Shown piece by piece: positions 46,010 to 59,200 of a stretch of 64,000 nucleotides of DNA. The notes beneath the pieces were generated by a model. It saw nothing but the letters and a program-made list of their open reading frames with translations. It ran no database searches and had not been told where the DNA came from. Numbering within the stretch: position 1 is the first letter of the stretch; every line of letters starts with the position of its first letter. Origin of the DNA: Vitellaria paradoxa (lineage: Eukaryota; Streptophyta; Magnoliopsida; Ericales; Sapotaceae). Location of the stretch: the NCBI GenBank assembly GCA_019916065.1, contig CM034243.1, positions 27,740,147 to 27,804,146 of the forward strand, given 5' to 3'. Position numbers and translations under genes: made by a program.

Positions 46010-48852
46010 ATACCAAGCGAGTGTAATGACAGAGAGTATAGTCAATCTTTGCTGATTTTTAACCCCAAAATTTATATACAAACTTGGTTTCGGAAAACTG
46101 TTTACTCTGTTGAACAACTCCCAAAATTTTACGAACTTTCGTTTCGCACAATGACGAAAAACAGGGAAAACTCTGCACCATCCAAACCCAGTCGATAGAG
46201 ATACTGTCTCTGCATTGTAGGTATATACAAAACCAAATGCTGACAGGAGTGTTTGATAGTGTCTCTGTTCAGAACCGGAAGAGATTGCCAACAGAGTAGA
46301 GTAGAGTAGGGTTGAAGCGGTGATTTGGCGGCGGCAGAAGGTGGGCTACGGGGGATAGTTGATTTTATCTTCCTTTGTTAGGCACAAAAGCGAGGCTTTT
46401 CTTTTGCCGATGGAAGCATCTTAAACCAGATAACCATGCAAATCAGTTCCAATCCGGATCGGATCAGCAGAACCCAGCATGTGCCCCCTTCGACTTCCAT
46501 TGGTTTTTTTTTTTTTAATAACTCGAAATTCTCATTAATTTATTTTAATTCTCAATGAGCTGCGTAGTTAATATAAAATTAGGAAGATATACGCTGCTCC
46601 TTACACACGCTTTACTTAACTTAGAAATTAAACCGGTATTATCTCTATGAAAAATATGCCCACGAGCCATTTAAATTAACCCAAAAATCATTGTAACTAA
46701 TTGTATTATAAATTGTCATTTTTCGTGGCAAGGCAAGTGAGGAATGATTTTTTTTTTTTTTAACTGTGAGAATATATAGAAAAACAAAAAATAAAAAGTG
46801 ACAAAACGTTGTTCGGAGAAAATAATTTAGAAAACCATTATTAATGAAAATGTATTTTTTTAAATTTTATTTTGAAAATGCATTTTCATTTCCAGAATCT
46901 ATATCCCTAATTAATGGTTTTAGAATCTATATTTTTTATTTGATTTTTAGAATTTATATATTTAAATTTTTTAGGTAGCTGAATCTTCTACATCTCTGAA
47001 TTGATTTTTTTTGTTAACTACGTGAGACTTTATATTCCTAATTTTTTTAGTTAATTAAACACTAAAGAAAAAATGCATTTTGAAATGAATTTTTAGAATA
47101 AGTGAGATGTGTAACAGACTGAAAGAGACGCGTTTTGAAATGTATTTTTAAGACGGGTGAAAACACATTTTTAAAATGCATTTTTGTTAATGGTACATCT
47201 CTAAATACTTTTTCCCAAACAATATTCCTCAATTTTTTTTTTATTCTAACAGCATGACAAAAAATAAATAAATAAATAATAATTCAGTGAGGAGTTTGCC
47301 TTTTTTTTTTTTTTTTCCCTTCTCAGGTTTTCAGTTCATCCTGAGCTTCATTGCCTTATTTTTCACCATGATTAATTGGTGTCTCATGAAGTGGCATTAA
47401 CAAATTGAATTTCACAAATACCCCTTAATTTTGCTTCTTAATTTCCGCTAACTTTCACTAGCCTCTCTTTTTAACTTCTCCGAAATTTAAAAAAAAAAAA
47501 AGAAGAAAGGTACATAGAAAAAATTTGCCAAAATAGAATAAAAAATTTTTTTGAGATAGAAGAGAAAAATTTAAGTACATATGGATGTGCTTTTATTCGC
47601 ACTAGTTAATAAGAATTACATTCATATAATAAATCATCTCTCTGTCCCTCTCTCTTAAATTGGCTTACGGTAGTTCTCTCGTACAAATTGGCCAACTCCA
47701 TTTGGAAACATAATTCAAGAAATCTAGAAAATCTCTCTCTCTCTCCCCCAAGTGGTATAAGGAATTATGAGTCGATTGAAAAATTATTTATTTGAATAGG
47801 TCATCGTCTAAAATCATCCTTTATAACCACATATCCAGGATATTAAAAGATTATTTTTTGGTTTAAGTAAAGTCATCATTGACAATAGCGTATTTGTTAA
47901 GAAATCGTATTGTACAAAAATAACTTTAAAGTCATTATTAGAAATAACGTATTCAAGAAAGAGTCATGTTTAGAAAAGACAACTTCATTGTATTTTTTTA
48001 TCAATTACCAGTTCTTGTGAATCTCAGACACTCATATTAAACTATCTCTTTATCAATCAGTTCCTGTGAACATCAATTATGACTCAATCTTATCAAAGAA
48101 AATCACCGAAAGCCCTCCCCATTGCCTAGCAGCCATAGCTCTATGGGTATCAGTCGTCTGATGGCTAGAGATACTTTATTGATCTCGTGGTATCATTTGA
48201 TTACATTCATCACACAGAGTCATAAATAGACATAAACACGTCCAACTCTATAAGTTCATTACACACTACACAATTTTTATTTTGTTGGACTTAGTCAAGT
48301 AAATGATTAATCAAATTTGAAAGTTTATAAGATTAATTCAAGTCTCAAATTTACTCTTCAGCATGTATTGAGCGTCAGTTGTCTTGTTGCTTTATACATA
48401 TTGTTGAATTGCTTGGTTTATATATATTGCTTTTATGGCTCTTGTTGAATAATTGGCCTTCAAACAAGAACTTATTAGTTGCTCTTACCATATGCTAGCT
48501 TCAATTTTTCCATAAAAAATCATATATATCAATTCTCTGTTTACTATACTAATTTTCTTTGGCCATTAAATATTGCTGATGTTTTATTTATAAATTACTA
48601 AGTAGGACTAGTACTCATTCTTATGAACTTTGTATATCTAGTTTTGGTTTTGTAGAGGATCTTATATAAATTAGAGTTGCATATGTGTACTTATTTTGGC
48701 ACGGCGATGAAGAGAGTTTGTCATGTAAATTAAGTGCTATATCTTTTTATATGTTAACATCTGGATCAGTTATTTGGGATACTAAAGTGTACCATTGCAC
48801 GATAATCTGCACCATAATAACATTACATAAAAGTTAAATAAGTTGCTAAAAT
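46010..48852. other. spacer upstream of the PPR gene
   Basis: Proximal part (46010-46400) is GC-richer and probably the PPR promoter and leader. The rest is AT-rich with T-runs and a (CT)n run near 47730; no gene recognised. Confidence 0.45.
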
Positions 48853-49003
48853 GGATGTGTTTGTAGTTATATAAATTTATAAAAGTTAGTGCCTCGTACT
48901 TTATGTAGTGAATAAAAAATTTAAATTTTACAGTTCTGTAATTTATATTTATAGAGATTCGTATAATTATATATATATATATATATATTAACTCCAAACG
49001 GTG
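48853..49003. mobile_element. short MITE, second copy
   Basis: Same family as 29667-29823: starts GGATGTGTTTGTAGTTAT and ends AACTCCAAACGGTGCC, with an (AT)n expansion near its right end. Confidence 0.65.
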
Positions 49004-49204
49004 CCATACATACCAAATAAAAGATCCACCAGTTCTTAACTCCTTTTTTTTTTTTTTAATTATTATTAGATCAAAACCCTTCCTCCTCCTTCACGAACAG
49101 TTCTTTGAACGCCAAATTCGCATTACCGAATGACCAAAGGCTATTACTTCTAATGAATGAACCCGTCCATTAATTTTCTCGAAAACCCTTATACCCAACA
49201 TAAA
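49004..49204. other. spacer
   Basis: A T-run near 49044-49060; nothing else recognised. Confidence 0.4.
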
Positions 49205-51730
49205 ATTAATTTTAATAAAATATATATTTTCAAAATATATAATTTTAAATAAAAGTATCAATTATAATAAATAGTTTTATCATAGATTTTTAGTGGTAAT
49301 TAATTTTAATAATGAATTTTATTTGTTAAAAATTATTTTTTATTTTGATAAAATAATTTAATAAAATAACTGATTTTAAATAAATTATTATTTTAATAAA
49401 TTATATTAATACAATACATAATCTAGTATATTATTATTTATGAGAAATAATTTTTATTTAAAAAATTAAATAAAAGAAATCATTTTAATAAGTAATTATT
49501 ATTTGTTAAAAATGATTCTCATATGAGAAAATAAATAATTTTAATCATAAATCAATATTTCAATAGTATTAATTTAATAAAATAAAATAAATGATTTTAA
49601 TAATAAATTATTATTTATTAAATATTATTTTGATAAAATAATTTAATGATTAATTAATTTTAGTTCGGTTAAATAAATTATCATTTTATAATATCTACTA
49701 TAATTATCTATATGTAATAACCCCAAAATTTCAATTTTTAATATACATATTACTTTAATTTATATTATAAAAAAATTAATTGAATTAGTTTGACATTATT
49801 TTAATTCTTTTTAGCTTTAATTGAAATAATATAATATTTTTATAATTAGTTAAATTTTAATTTAAATAAAATAGTGAAAAAATTATAAATGTGACAAATG
49901 AATCGGATGGATTGAGGCACATGGTATATAGGTGGAGGAGGGCAATGATGGTGGGAGGAGACTTAGAAGCTTAAGAACAAAAAGAAAAAAAAAAAAAAAA
50001 AAAAAGATGGCAAAATGACTTGAAGTCACGTGAAACTTAAGAAAGTCATTTTGGTTTTTTCTGCTTAACGTGACTTGGGCATCAAGTTTGTGACACACAC
50101 ACACACACATATATATTTGTGTATTATGGCTGGGGAAGTAAACCAAGAAAGAAGAAAAAGGAAAAGAAAATAAAGAAAGGGAGAGAGAGAGAAAAGAAAG
50201 AGGAAAGAGAAAAAGAAGGTTGAAAGTGAGAACTTAAGCTTAAAAATAGTGAAACTTTGGTATTTTTAACGTTGTGATCATCATCACGGTGTCGAATTGT
50301 GGTAATTCAGCCCAAGATGGAGACACGAAAGAGCAAAATTTTAAAGTTTTGAGATTTTTTTACTTTTTTTTTTCAGATCCGAGATAGGAAAATTCATGTA
50401 TTATTTATATTTTTTGTAATGTTTATTTTAATAGGGACATAATTATGAGTTTAAATTTATATTATTATTAAATTAATACTAAGTTTGATAGTTGAATTTT
50501 CAGTGACACCGAAATTGTGATTAAATTTACAAAATTTTCTATTCGATGCTGAGACATGCTACGATATGTTGAAATAAGATGAATATGTGTTGAATGTGAA
50601 ACAAATAATAAAGTAGAGACATGAAATTGTGAAAGTTGATATACACTCATAGATATTATTTTTAAACTTTAACAATGTAAAGGGAAAATTTAAAAAAAGT
50701 TGATTTTGGAAAAAGTGATGATATTATACAAAATAAGGAGGTCATGAAATACCCTTGATTGAAACACCTTAAACCTGCGCAAGGTCAGATAATCGTGCCC
50801 GTAGACTAGTAATCCACAACGACGACGAAAATGATAAATGCTTATCGTGACCCTTAAATTCGGATCTATAAACGACAACACAAGAATGCTTCGCAACCTG
50901 TACATTTATACAAACTGGCAATATTTTTGACTACCACTTTGATTGTGGAACAATTTTGCAGAGTATCATTTCCCATCTTGAGAACAGAAAATAATAAATA
51001 AAAAAAGATTAATAAGAGAAATAAAAGCTACGAAATAATGTTGTTCTATCCTATTATGTGTTTATTCAATGATTTTTTGCTATATTCATTTTTTTATGTG
51101 ATTCATGAAATACATTACAAAAAGTGTATTTTTATACATCATAAGCACAAGTAGTTTGGTGCTCATGTTCTTACAAACTGTGTTACAAGTGCAGAACCTG
51201 ATATCCAAGAGGGCTTGCACAACTGTTTGAACCCCACAATTCTATTGAATAGTTTTATATTATTTTTAAATGTGATAATCTCAAAATTTTATACACGTGA
51301 AGGAATCATTTTACAAATAAATAAAACGTATGTTATTCGATTTTATTTTAAATCTAGGCGTGTATTCTATTTATCACTTAATCATATCTATTAGTGAATG
51401 GTCAGTGGTTCTAAAAAGATAAATGGCGAAACTATATTAAACTGAATGCGTTAAACTTTACATTCTAAACTCACCCCTTAGGATCTTAGGATTTCGGAAG
51501 CATGACACTATAAGAGAACGTTACTTAAAATTTTACAAAAATGTAAAAGAATATTTTACAATGGTAATGAGAACATAGTATAATCTTTCTATTACACCCC
51601 ACTACCCACCCCCTTCTCCAGTAACCATTTAACTTCACATGAAGATAATTGTTACCCTGTAATTGTTATCTCCTCTTTCAAATTAATATAATTGAAAATG
51701 TTTAAATAACTATTTTTACATGATTATTCA
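49205..51730. repeat. dispersed AT-rich repeat, copy 2, split by a solo LTR
   Basis: 49205-49712 matches 28104-28660, and 51508-51730 matches 28662-28870. The 1.8 kb between them is the LTR insertion. Confidence 0.8.
49713..51507 (+). mobile_element. solo LTR, 1795 bp (Ty3/gypsy-like)
   Basis: Begins TGTAATAACCCCAAAATTTC and ends ..CGGAAGCATGACA, giving TG..CA borders. The 5-bp sequence CTATA flanks both sides (49708-49712 and 51508-51512). No primer site, gag or pol is present, so unequal LTR recombination is the likely origin. The TGTAATAACC start is common in plant chromovirus-type gypsy LTRs. Strand given by the TG start. Confidence 0.88.
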
Positions 51731-53021
51731 ATACTGTACTGCAAACAGTTCATTTGATACCAAATAAAATAAAATAAAAAATCAAGATAACCAAAAAATA
51801 AAATCACACCAACTTTTCAAAAAAAAATCCGATATATTGGGTTTTTGGATAGAAAAAAAAATACAAGAAAAATACAAAAAAATTAATATAAAAATAATGT
51901 GACGAAATTTGATTAGAAAAAAAAAAGCCTTTTTATAACTTATAATATACGTTATTAGTTCAAACAGCTCCATAGTCCAAGAAATCTTGATATCATCTGA
52001 AAAAAGCCTAGCACTGTCAATCGGCACAAGCCCAGAAAATGCACAATCTTTTCCAGTAAAGGTATTCATAACTACTAACATCTACTCGCTTAATTTCTAT
52101 GTAAAAAATAAACCCATCATCATAATTACGTTCCCTTTTGGCTTCAAAGCTCGCGTTGCTCCAATAATTTTACCGAATCCCCTCGTTACGTTCTTCATAT
52201 ATATATATATATATACATGTAAACCACTTCAGTTTAATCATTAAAAGAAGATAGAAATTCCCCTTCAACCGACAAGACCAACCCCAACACGGATTTAGTC
52301 CCAAGTCAGACCCTACAAATTCAAACCAAGAAATAGGAAACACGATTTATGCTAAGACAACTAAAATCTAAACACAGATTCAAGTTCTACCAAGTTCCCA
52401 CCATCCAACTCAAAAGGGCATCATCTTATGAACAATTACTAGTTAATAAATCTTGAATCCAGAAATTTTTTTTTTTTTGAAAAGAAAACGAAAAAAGAAG
52501 AAACAAATGACAAATCAGACAAATATAAAGAAAGATGAGCAGAACCATGAAAAGCCTTCAACCGTGATCAAGTTTTGCAACCCCAAAAAGGCCAGAGAAG
52601 CAAATGGAAATTTGAATGGAGTATTTCAATATATTTATTACCATGCCGAAAGATGAAAATCTAAAGAAAACCCTAGCTAAGGACTTTTGACAATAATAAT
52701 ATATCACACTCCTGAAAAATTAAGGCAATGAAAAGCTCCGGGATTAGCACCTGATCAATAAAACCATAAACTGGCAAGAGGTATAAATTCACTGCAAATT
52801 CCTAACTTGCCTTCTCTGATGAAATGCTAATATTATACAACTAGAAAGAACTGGGCCCATCTGAAACAAGGGGTCAGTTCATCTGCTTCATATATACAAA
52901 ATCAAAACAGCAGATGATGGGAATGTTATGTACCGAGCTACATTGGGAAATGGCACTGCCGAAAGCTAAATAGAACTCTCTGCATGAGCATATTAACAAT
53001 TCACAGCAGAAATTGAACTAC
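51731..53021. other. 3' flank of NRPE1
   Basis: AT-rich at first, less so from about 52250, and probably including the NRPE1 3' untranslated region next to 53022. An (AT)n run lies at 52200-52214. No gene recognised. Confidence 0.45.
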
Positions 53022-53215
53022 TTACAGCCTACTCTCGGACCCAGCTTCCTCCGGAGCAACACTGCGCTCCCTGTTCCAACCTCGTTCATGCCTACTCTCA
53101 GACCCAGCTTCCTCCGGAGCAACACTGCGCTCCCTGTTCCAACCTCGTTCATGCCTACTCTCAGACCCAGCTTCCTCCAGAGCAACACTGCGCTCCCTGT
53201 TCCAACCAGAACGAG
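53022..53215 (-). repeat. three tandem 21-residue GW repeats at the NRPE1 C-terminus
   Basis: 63-bp units coding GWNRERSVAPEEAGSES and a short RHER linker, ending Leu-stop. The first unit has L for P (SVALEEAG). The units are almost identical at the DNA level, so the expansion looks recent. Confidence 0.92.
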
Positions 53216-56200
53216 GTTTCTTGAAATATTTCCCAATGAAAGATTCAGCCTTGTCAGGGTACTTCTCCTTGAGGAACTTCTCTAGACATTTGCGGTAGGA
53301 AAAATCTTCTTTGTGACCATCTGTAGAGACAACGTAAAAGCACCTGCTTTCCTGGAAACTGGTGTGCTTACTAACCTGTTCACACGATCCTTGGCATTTA
53401 AATATTGGAGGAAGAAGACTAAGGAGAAGAGAAAAAAATAAAACAAATAAATTCAGCTACTCCTTAACAATAAAAGCAAGAATAACGATTGGTTGAAATG
53501 CAGTTAAGAAGTGCAGTAAAATGGACAAAGAAAAAGGCATTGTCCCCATAAATGTGCAGCAAAATAAACAAATAATACAAACTTGTCATTCCACTAATTT
53601 CACATTGAGAGATGGAAATAATCCCTCCCAACGATGGTCAACTCCTTAGATTTAGTTCCTGGCCTCTTCATAGTTACACATCATATGATACTACAGTACT
53701 CAATCGTCATACAATATGTTGTAAAGTAAGTGAAATTTAAATGCCAAGGTATCTCTTGTTGAATGCTTCTTCTGAATATATTTCACAACATCAAACACCA
53801 TAAATATGATATGCATCTGGCATTCTTTTAAAACTTCAACATATCTCTTCAATAGATACATGTACAGTATCATATCTAGGTGAGAACCTTGGGACAAAAA
53901 CCGAGGTTCATTTATGCTTTCTATTACCTCGTTTACAGAAAGGCCATTTCAAACTTATTTACCACTTCCCATAATAATCACTAACATAATTTTATTTTTT
54001 AATATGGTGAGCAGCCCCCCCCCCCCTTTTGGTTCTGCACTGGGTAAACCCACCAGACAAACAATAGCTCACAAACCAATCGGGTCTGGTAAACACGGAA
54101 AATCCATGAATGGGCTCATCCTCAAGGAAGCCCCTGGGTTCGAATCCCTTACCTCCAAAAAGGAGGGCAAGAGCCCTGGCCTAGCAAGGCTCGCTTAGTC
54201 ACCAACATAATTTAAGAAGCACTAACGCCTCAAGGAAACTGATGTCTCTTTCAGCGGTCAGATTCTCATCTAAACGTGTCCTATTGCTTCCTGAATTTCT
54301 TACTAGAACCGAAGTGTCAAAGGATACAGGTCGACCAAACATGAAATACATTGTAACTTTAAAGACACAATTTAGAAATCAAAAAAAGATGAAAACAATA
54401 CAAATTTATGTAATTTTTCATTCAAAATTTCTTAATTTTAGGAATTTCAAAACCAAAAGTTCCATTTGTTTATAAATATATATTTTCAAATAGAGAGAAA
54501 TAAAGGATAAATATATTTATTATTTATAACATAAATAGGAATAATAATTATATATATTTATAACCTAAGAGTAAGCCTTTGCGAAACAGTAATGATGTTC
54601 TTTAGCGACCTCAGGGTCATGAGTTCAATACTTAAAAACAGTTTTTCTAGGTATTATGGGTAAGATTCTGTACGTCTCCAACCTCCACAAAGGTAGAAGC
54701 CCTGTCCACTAGGCCACCCTTTGAATGTTCACTAACCTATCATGTTGCGTCCACGCACCTACGTTTTTTTTTTTTTTTTTTTTTAAATCCATGCCAACAT
54801 CTCTATACATGTCCTTAAATAGTAATCTATTTTCCCATATCCAAAAAGAGGAAATAGATTAATTTCACCAGCGGATTTTAATCTCTGTATCAGTAGATGA
54901 ATGATTTGGAATATTTAACTCCAAGAATATCAAGGTGCAATTATATGGCATATGCTACAACCACCCTGTTACAATAACTCCCATTTTATGCACATTTCCT
55001 CCCATTTTTAGAAGTCCCATTTTAAGAATCTTACTGCACAATTTTAGAAGTCCCATCATGTTACTTCCCATTTTTAGAAGTCGCATTTTACGCATCTAGC
55101 TTCACATTTTCAGAAGTCCCATTTGACTAGTTTGAAAGAAAAATTTTGGGCAAATTACTGTGACCCCACTTGGTCTATCAAGGTGTAATCACATTTTCAG
55201 AAGTCCCATTTGACTAGTTTGAAAGAAAAATTTTGGGCAAATTACTGTGACCCCACTTGATCTATCAAGGTGTATCAATTTACCCCCGGATGTATAAAAA
55301 CTTACATTTTGATCCCCTGATTTTTATTTAAATGACCAAAATGACCTATTGGGGAGATTAGGATGGAGTGAGTCCAACATTTTCCAGGAATTATGTTGAC
55401 TATCAAGAAATGGCAAGACCACCGAAGTTTGGCAAAGAGATGAGAACCAGAGCAATCTAAAAAGAGAGAGAGAGAGAGAGAAGGGATGGTAGTGGCTGGA
55501 TGCTTGATGTATCCTTGATGCCAGACCCTTCAGAGGAGGAGAGTTTATATATGTGAGTATAGAATCCTTGAAGCGGGAATGTCTAATCCTGATTCAATGT
55601 ACCCAAGGAAAGGTAAGAGTCGCCCACTTAATTCTCTCTCTTTAGATTGGTTGGATGAATTCCAACGGTCTTTTGGTTCTAACCTCCGATCAACTGAATC
55701 GGACCCTACCAGTCATTAATTCGTTGAAAGAATCCTCAGACATTGTTCCAAGTCCAAGGAAAAGTGTATATTCCCGTGATGGGATTGTTGCCGCAAATGA
55801 ACTACGATCAATTGCTCTACGTGTAATTAAAGGTGACGTGGCATATGAGATTGTGCACCAGGGGACGATGTAACAACCTTGGGTTGTTTTATTGCAACCT
55901 GATACCCACAAAAGTCCCACTGTAAGTGCACTGCTAACGAAACAGTGAGCGCACATAAGTCATTTCTGTTTTCAACTGGCAAACATTAAATGCGCTGCTC
56001 GCTGCTACAAATAGTACTAAAGCATCCCTCAAATATTTCTTTGAATAAATATTCCATGGGTCTTCGCCCCAAAGCCCTCCTATGGGCCTTCACACCAAAA
56101 CCTTTAACCATAAATGAGTTTAGTTTGGATCACACCAATCATTTTAAAACACCAAAAATCCGTCAAAGTTTTGAGAAATTCACACTTTTGAAGCCCCAAG

Positions 56201-59200
56201 TACTACCACGTGATTCCATTCGTAGAGTTTGAGTTGCCACACGTTTCTCTTAAAAGTGAGCTCAAGTGACCGCAAAATTCTTCGATGAAAATCGCCGCAC
56301 CTATATCTTTTTTTTCCCCCCGAAATTCTTATTTAACTTTCTAAATTTTTGGAAATTCTCAAATTAAGTCCTCGAGCCTTGGAATCAAGTTAACACAAAT
56401 CTTTGGACTACCGTGGGACCTTGGAAGGAACGCATCGATCTGCCACAGGACTCTCTTTTTGGGAAGGATTCTACCAAGCCGCGGATAATAATCCATCATA
56501 AGTTGCCGTGGGAGACTTCAAGTTGGTCATGATCAGCAAGCCGAGTCAAGGTTCTCCACCTGCATTGCCACAGGTGTTTTCCAATGACCTCGATCAAGCT
56601 ACCGCGGGACTCCAGGGGCAGCAGGACTTCATTAGCCGGCAATTCAGGCTACCGCAGGGCTTTTCAAAAGCTTCGATCGAGCAGCTACAATGTCATTAGC
56701 AGGTTACTGCGAAAGTCCACGAGTCGCTGCGAGACTCTCAAGGCTTCGAAGCCTCTTTCAAGTCGCCACGGGACCTTTAGAGAAGTCTTAGCCGACCGTT
56801 GTGGGACTCCTCAATTGAGCTTAGTTCGAGGTTTTTACAGGTGAGTTCATAGTCCGATTTTCCTTTCTCTTTCTTTTCTTTAAATCACCACAGGATCTTT
56901 ACACTTGAAAACCTTGTATAGGTTGCCGCAGAACTTCTCAAAGCTCAACCATTTTCCGCAGGTCTTTACGGATTTATTCTTTCTACCTCCAATTTCCTTC
57001 TTAATTTGGCCCAAACATATATTCTTTGCACAAAATTGCAAGAGTGCATTTGGTAAATTATGGATTAGGCATCTGAAGATCAACCCCTGACCTCTTTGGC
57101 CGCTTCAACCGCGGTCAAACGATTGGAATTTTGCTATGAAACACCTGCTGGAGAACTATCTAGAATAAAATTCAAGCGTGGAGCCGACAAATTAGTTCCA
57201 ACAATTCCCTGTGAGGATGAATGGTTCCATGCCCCGTTTCTTCAAGGTGACATATTCTGGGATCAAAAAGTGTTATACCCTGCAAATGAGGGCTCTCAGG
57301 ATATCCTTTACGCTCTAGACTCAAAATCTGAGAATGAGGTTCACATACTGCCGTCGTCCGTGCTACACTTTAACACTAAAAGAGAAGAATATCCTTATTC
57401 ATTTTGTTATTTCTTCAATTACATTGCACCGTTTGAAGAGATGGAATTTTGGACAAATTGGATTTTGTCTCAATTTACATTTAGGAAAATATTGAAGAAG
57501 GCATTAGTACTTGAGCCTATACGGAGTTCTTTAGAGTTACGTATTAAGGGAAATACACTAACCATGGAAGTTTTCCTCCCTCGTTGGAGCACGGAGACTC
57601 ATATTTTCATAGTTTCTTTTGGCGAGATTGCTCCAACTCTCAAAGATGTCACTGTTTTGATGGCCTTACCAACTTGGGGTGAAGAGAACGTAATTCTTTA
57701 CAAGTAGACTTCTGCGGAGCGAGGTATTATGGATGCCTTGCTATCAGCTCATTCTTGTCAAAATAACTAAGGATCATGCTTTGATAAAAATGACAAGCAT
57801 AAAGCCGGGCATGGCGCTTCTCACTCAAAGTTCACTCTTTAAGGGTTGGATGCATTATTGGTGAAAAGATTATGCAAATCTTCACGAAGGAATAGGGGAG
57901 TGTGTCGATGGACCTGGTCTTCATAGCCCTTATCATCTTGCAACGTATCTTGCCACGTGGCTCTCTTGTCACATCTATGAAGGTCCTCCTGCGGATGGGT
58001 TCGTAGTTATGTTTTCCATATTGCTAGTACTCTCAGCATTGGCAAAAGGATTTCTCTAGGCCCTCTATTTTTGGGTACTCAGTTCAATCATGTTGACATG
58101 ATAAATGCGGGAATAAGGCAATCTATGAATCAGTATGATATCCCGACTTGTATTTCCACACCGTTTGTACAAATGTGGTTACTCGCATCGTGTGGCACAC
58201 TACTTTGGATGTAATAAATACTTAACTACTTCTGCTGAAGTGAAGTCCCCTTCAAATAGCATAGTTCAATTTTTGGAGAACCAAAATTCACTACTATCTT
58301 CATTGCATCGTCGTACTTTGCCAAATGCCAATCACGAGGGTTCATGGACTTTTATGGCTGAGAATTGGTGGCATCATCAACTCCAGTTGTTTAAAGAATA
58401 TGTTTGTGGCATTCCTAAGGAGATTAAAGTTCCTTATTTGAAGGACGATCCTTTATTTTCTCTCGCTAAAGCAGGCCATTCACAGGGAGCTATCATTTAC
58501 CATGTTGCCAAAATGTTAGGGATTATTCTTGGTGTTGTGATTATGGTAATGCCAAGTGAGGCGCATTTAATACCAGCTGTGGAGAGGGTAATAACTTTAC
58601 CAGAAGCAATAAGGTGTTACTCGTCGTTTGTTTACTCGTTTTTGTCCAACACATCTTTCTTTTGTTCCCAGGCCATCAATCGTTCTACTCCTCCCAAGAA
58701 AAGAACTGCTCGATCACAAAGGGCTAGAAAGTCCAATGTCTAGGATAATGAAACTTCTCAAGATGTCACGTACTTGGAATTGCTGAATGTCGAGGCTATG
58801 AGTACAAACCCGGAACCTCCAGTGGCAGAAGCATCTGAAGAACTTCCCATCCCTACAGTTAGGATACCTGTAAGCATGACATCTCCATCATCTCATATTT
58901 CACCATCTGTTGTATCAACATCTCCTACCGAGCGTCCCTCTTTTGCTACCTCTGTTAGGGAGCCCCATGTTGATTCCGAGTCTGACAGAGGTCGTAATTC
59001 TTCATTGATGAGGGCCAACAGGCTAAGGCATAGAGTACTGCGTGTTCAAGCAAAAAGTGAAAAGGATTCGAGAGAGTTTTCTTTGAGGAATGATTCTCTT
59101 GGTATTGACGCTGCCTTTGTGGAAATTAGTAGCACCATTCAACCAGAATCTTTTGAAATAGCCATGTCCGATTCTCCTCTTGCCGTCGTTGCGGGATCTT

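Noticed and set aside
46010..46291. 94-residue N-terminal extension of the PPR protein
   Set aside because: It does not resemble PPR or a transit peptide, while a Ser-rich targeting sequence starts at the ATG at 46009.
49713..51507. An LTR-bounded full element
   Set aside because: No internal region or second LTR; the empty-site comparison shows a single LTR.
54030..54205. A true tRNA gene
   Set aside because: Only the B box is good; no acceptor stem or anticodon arm can be drawn.
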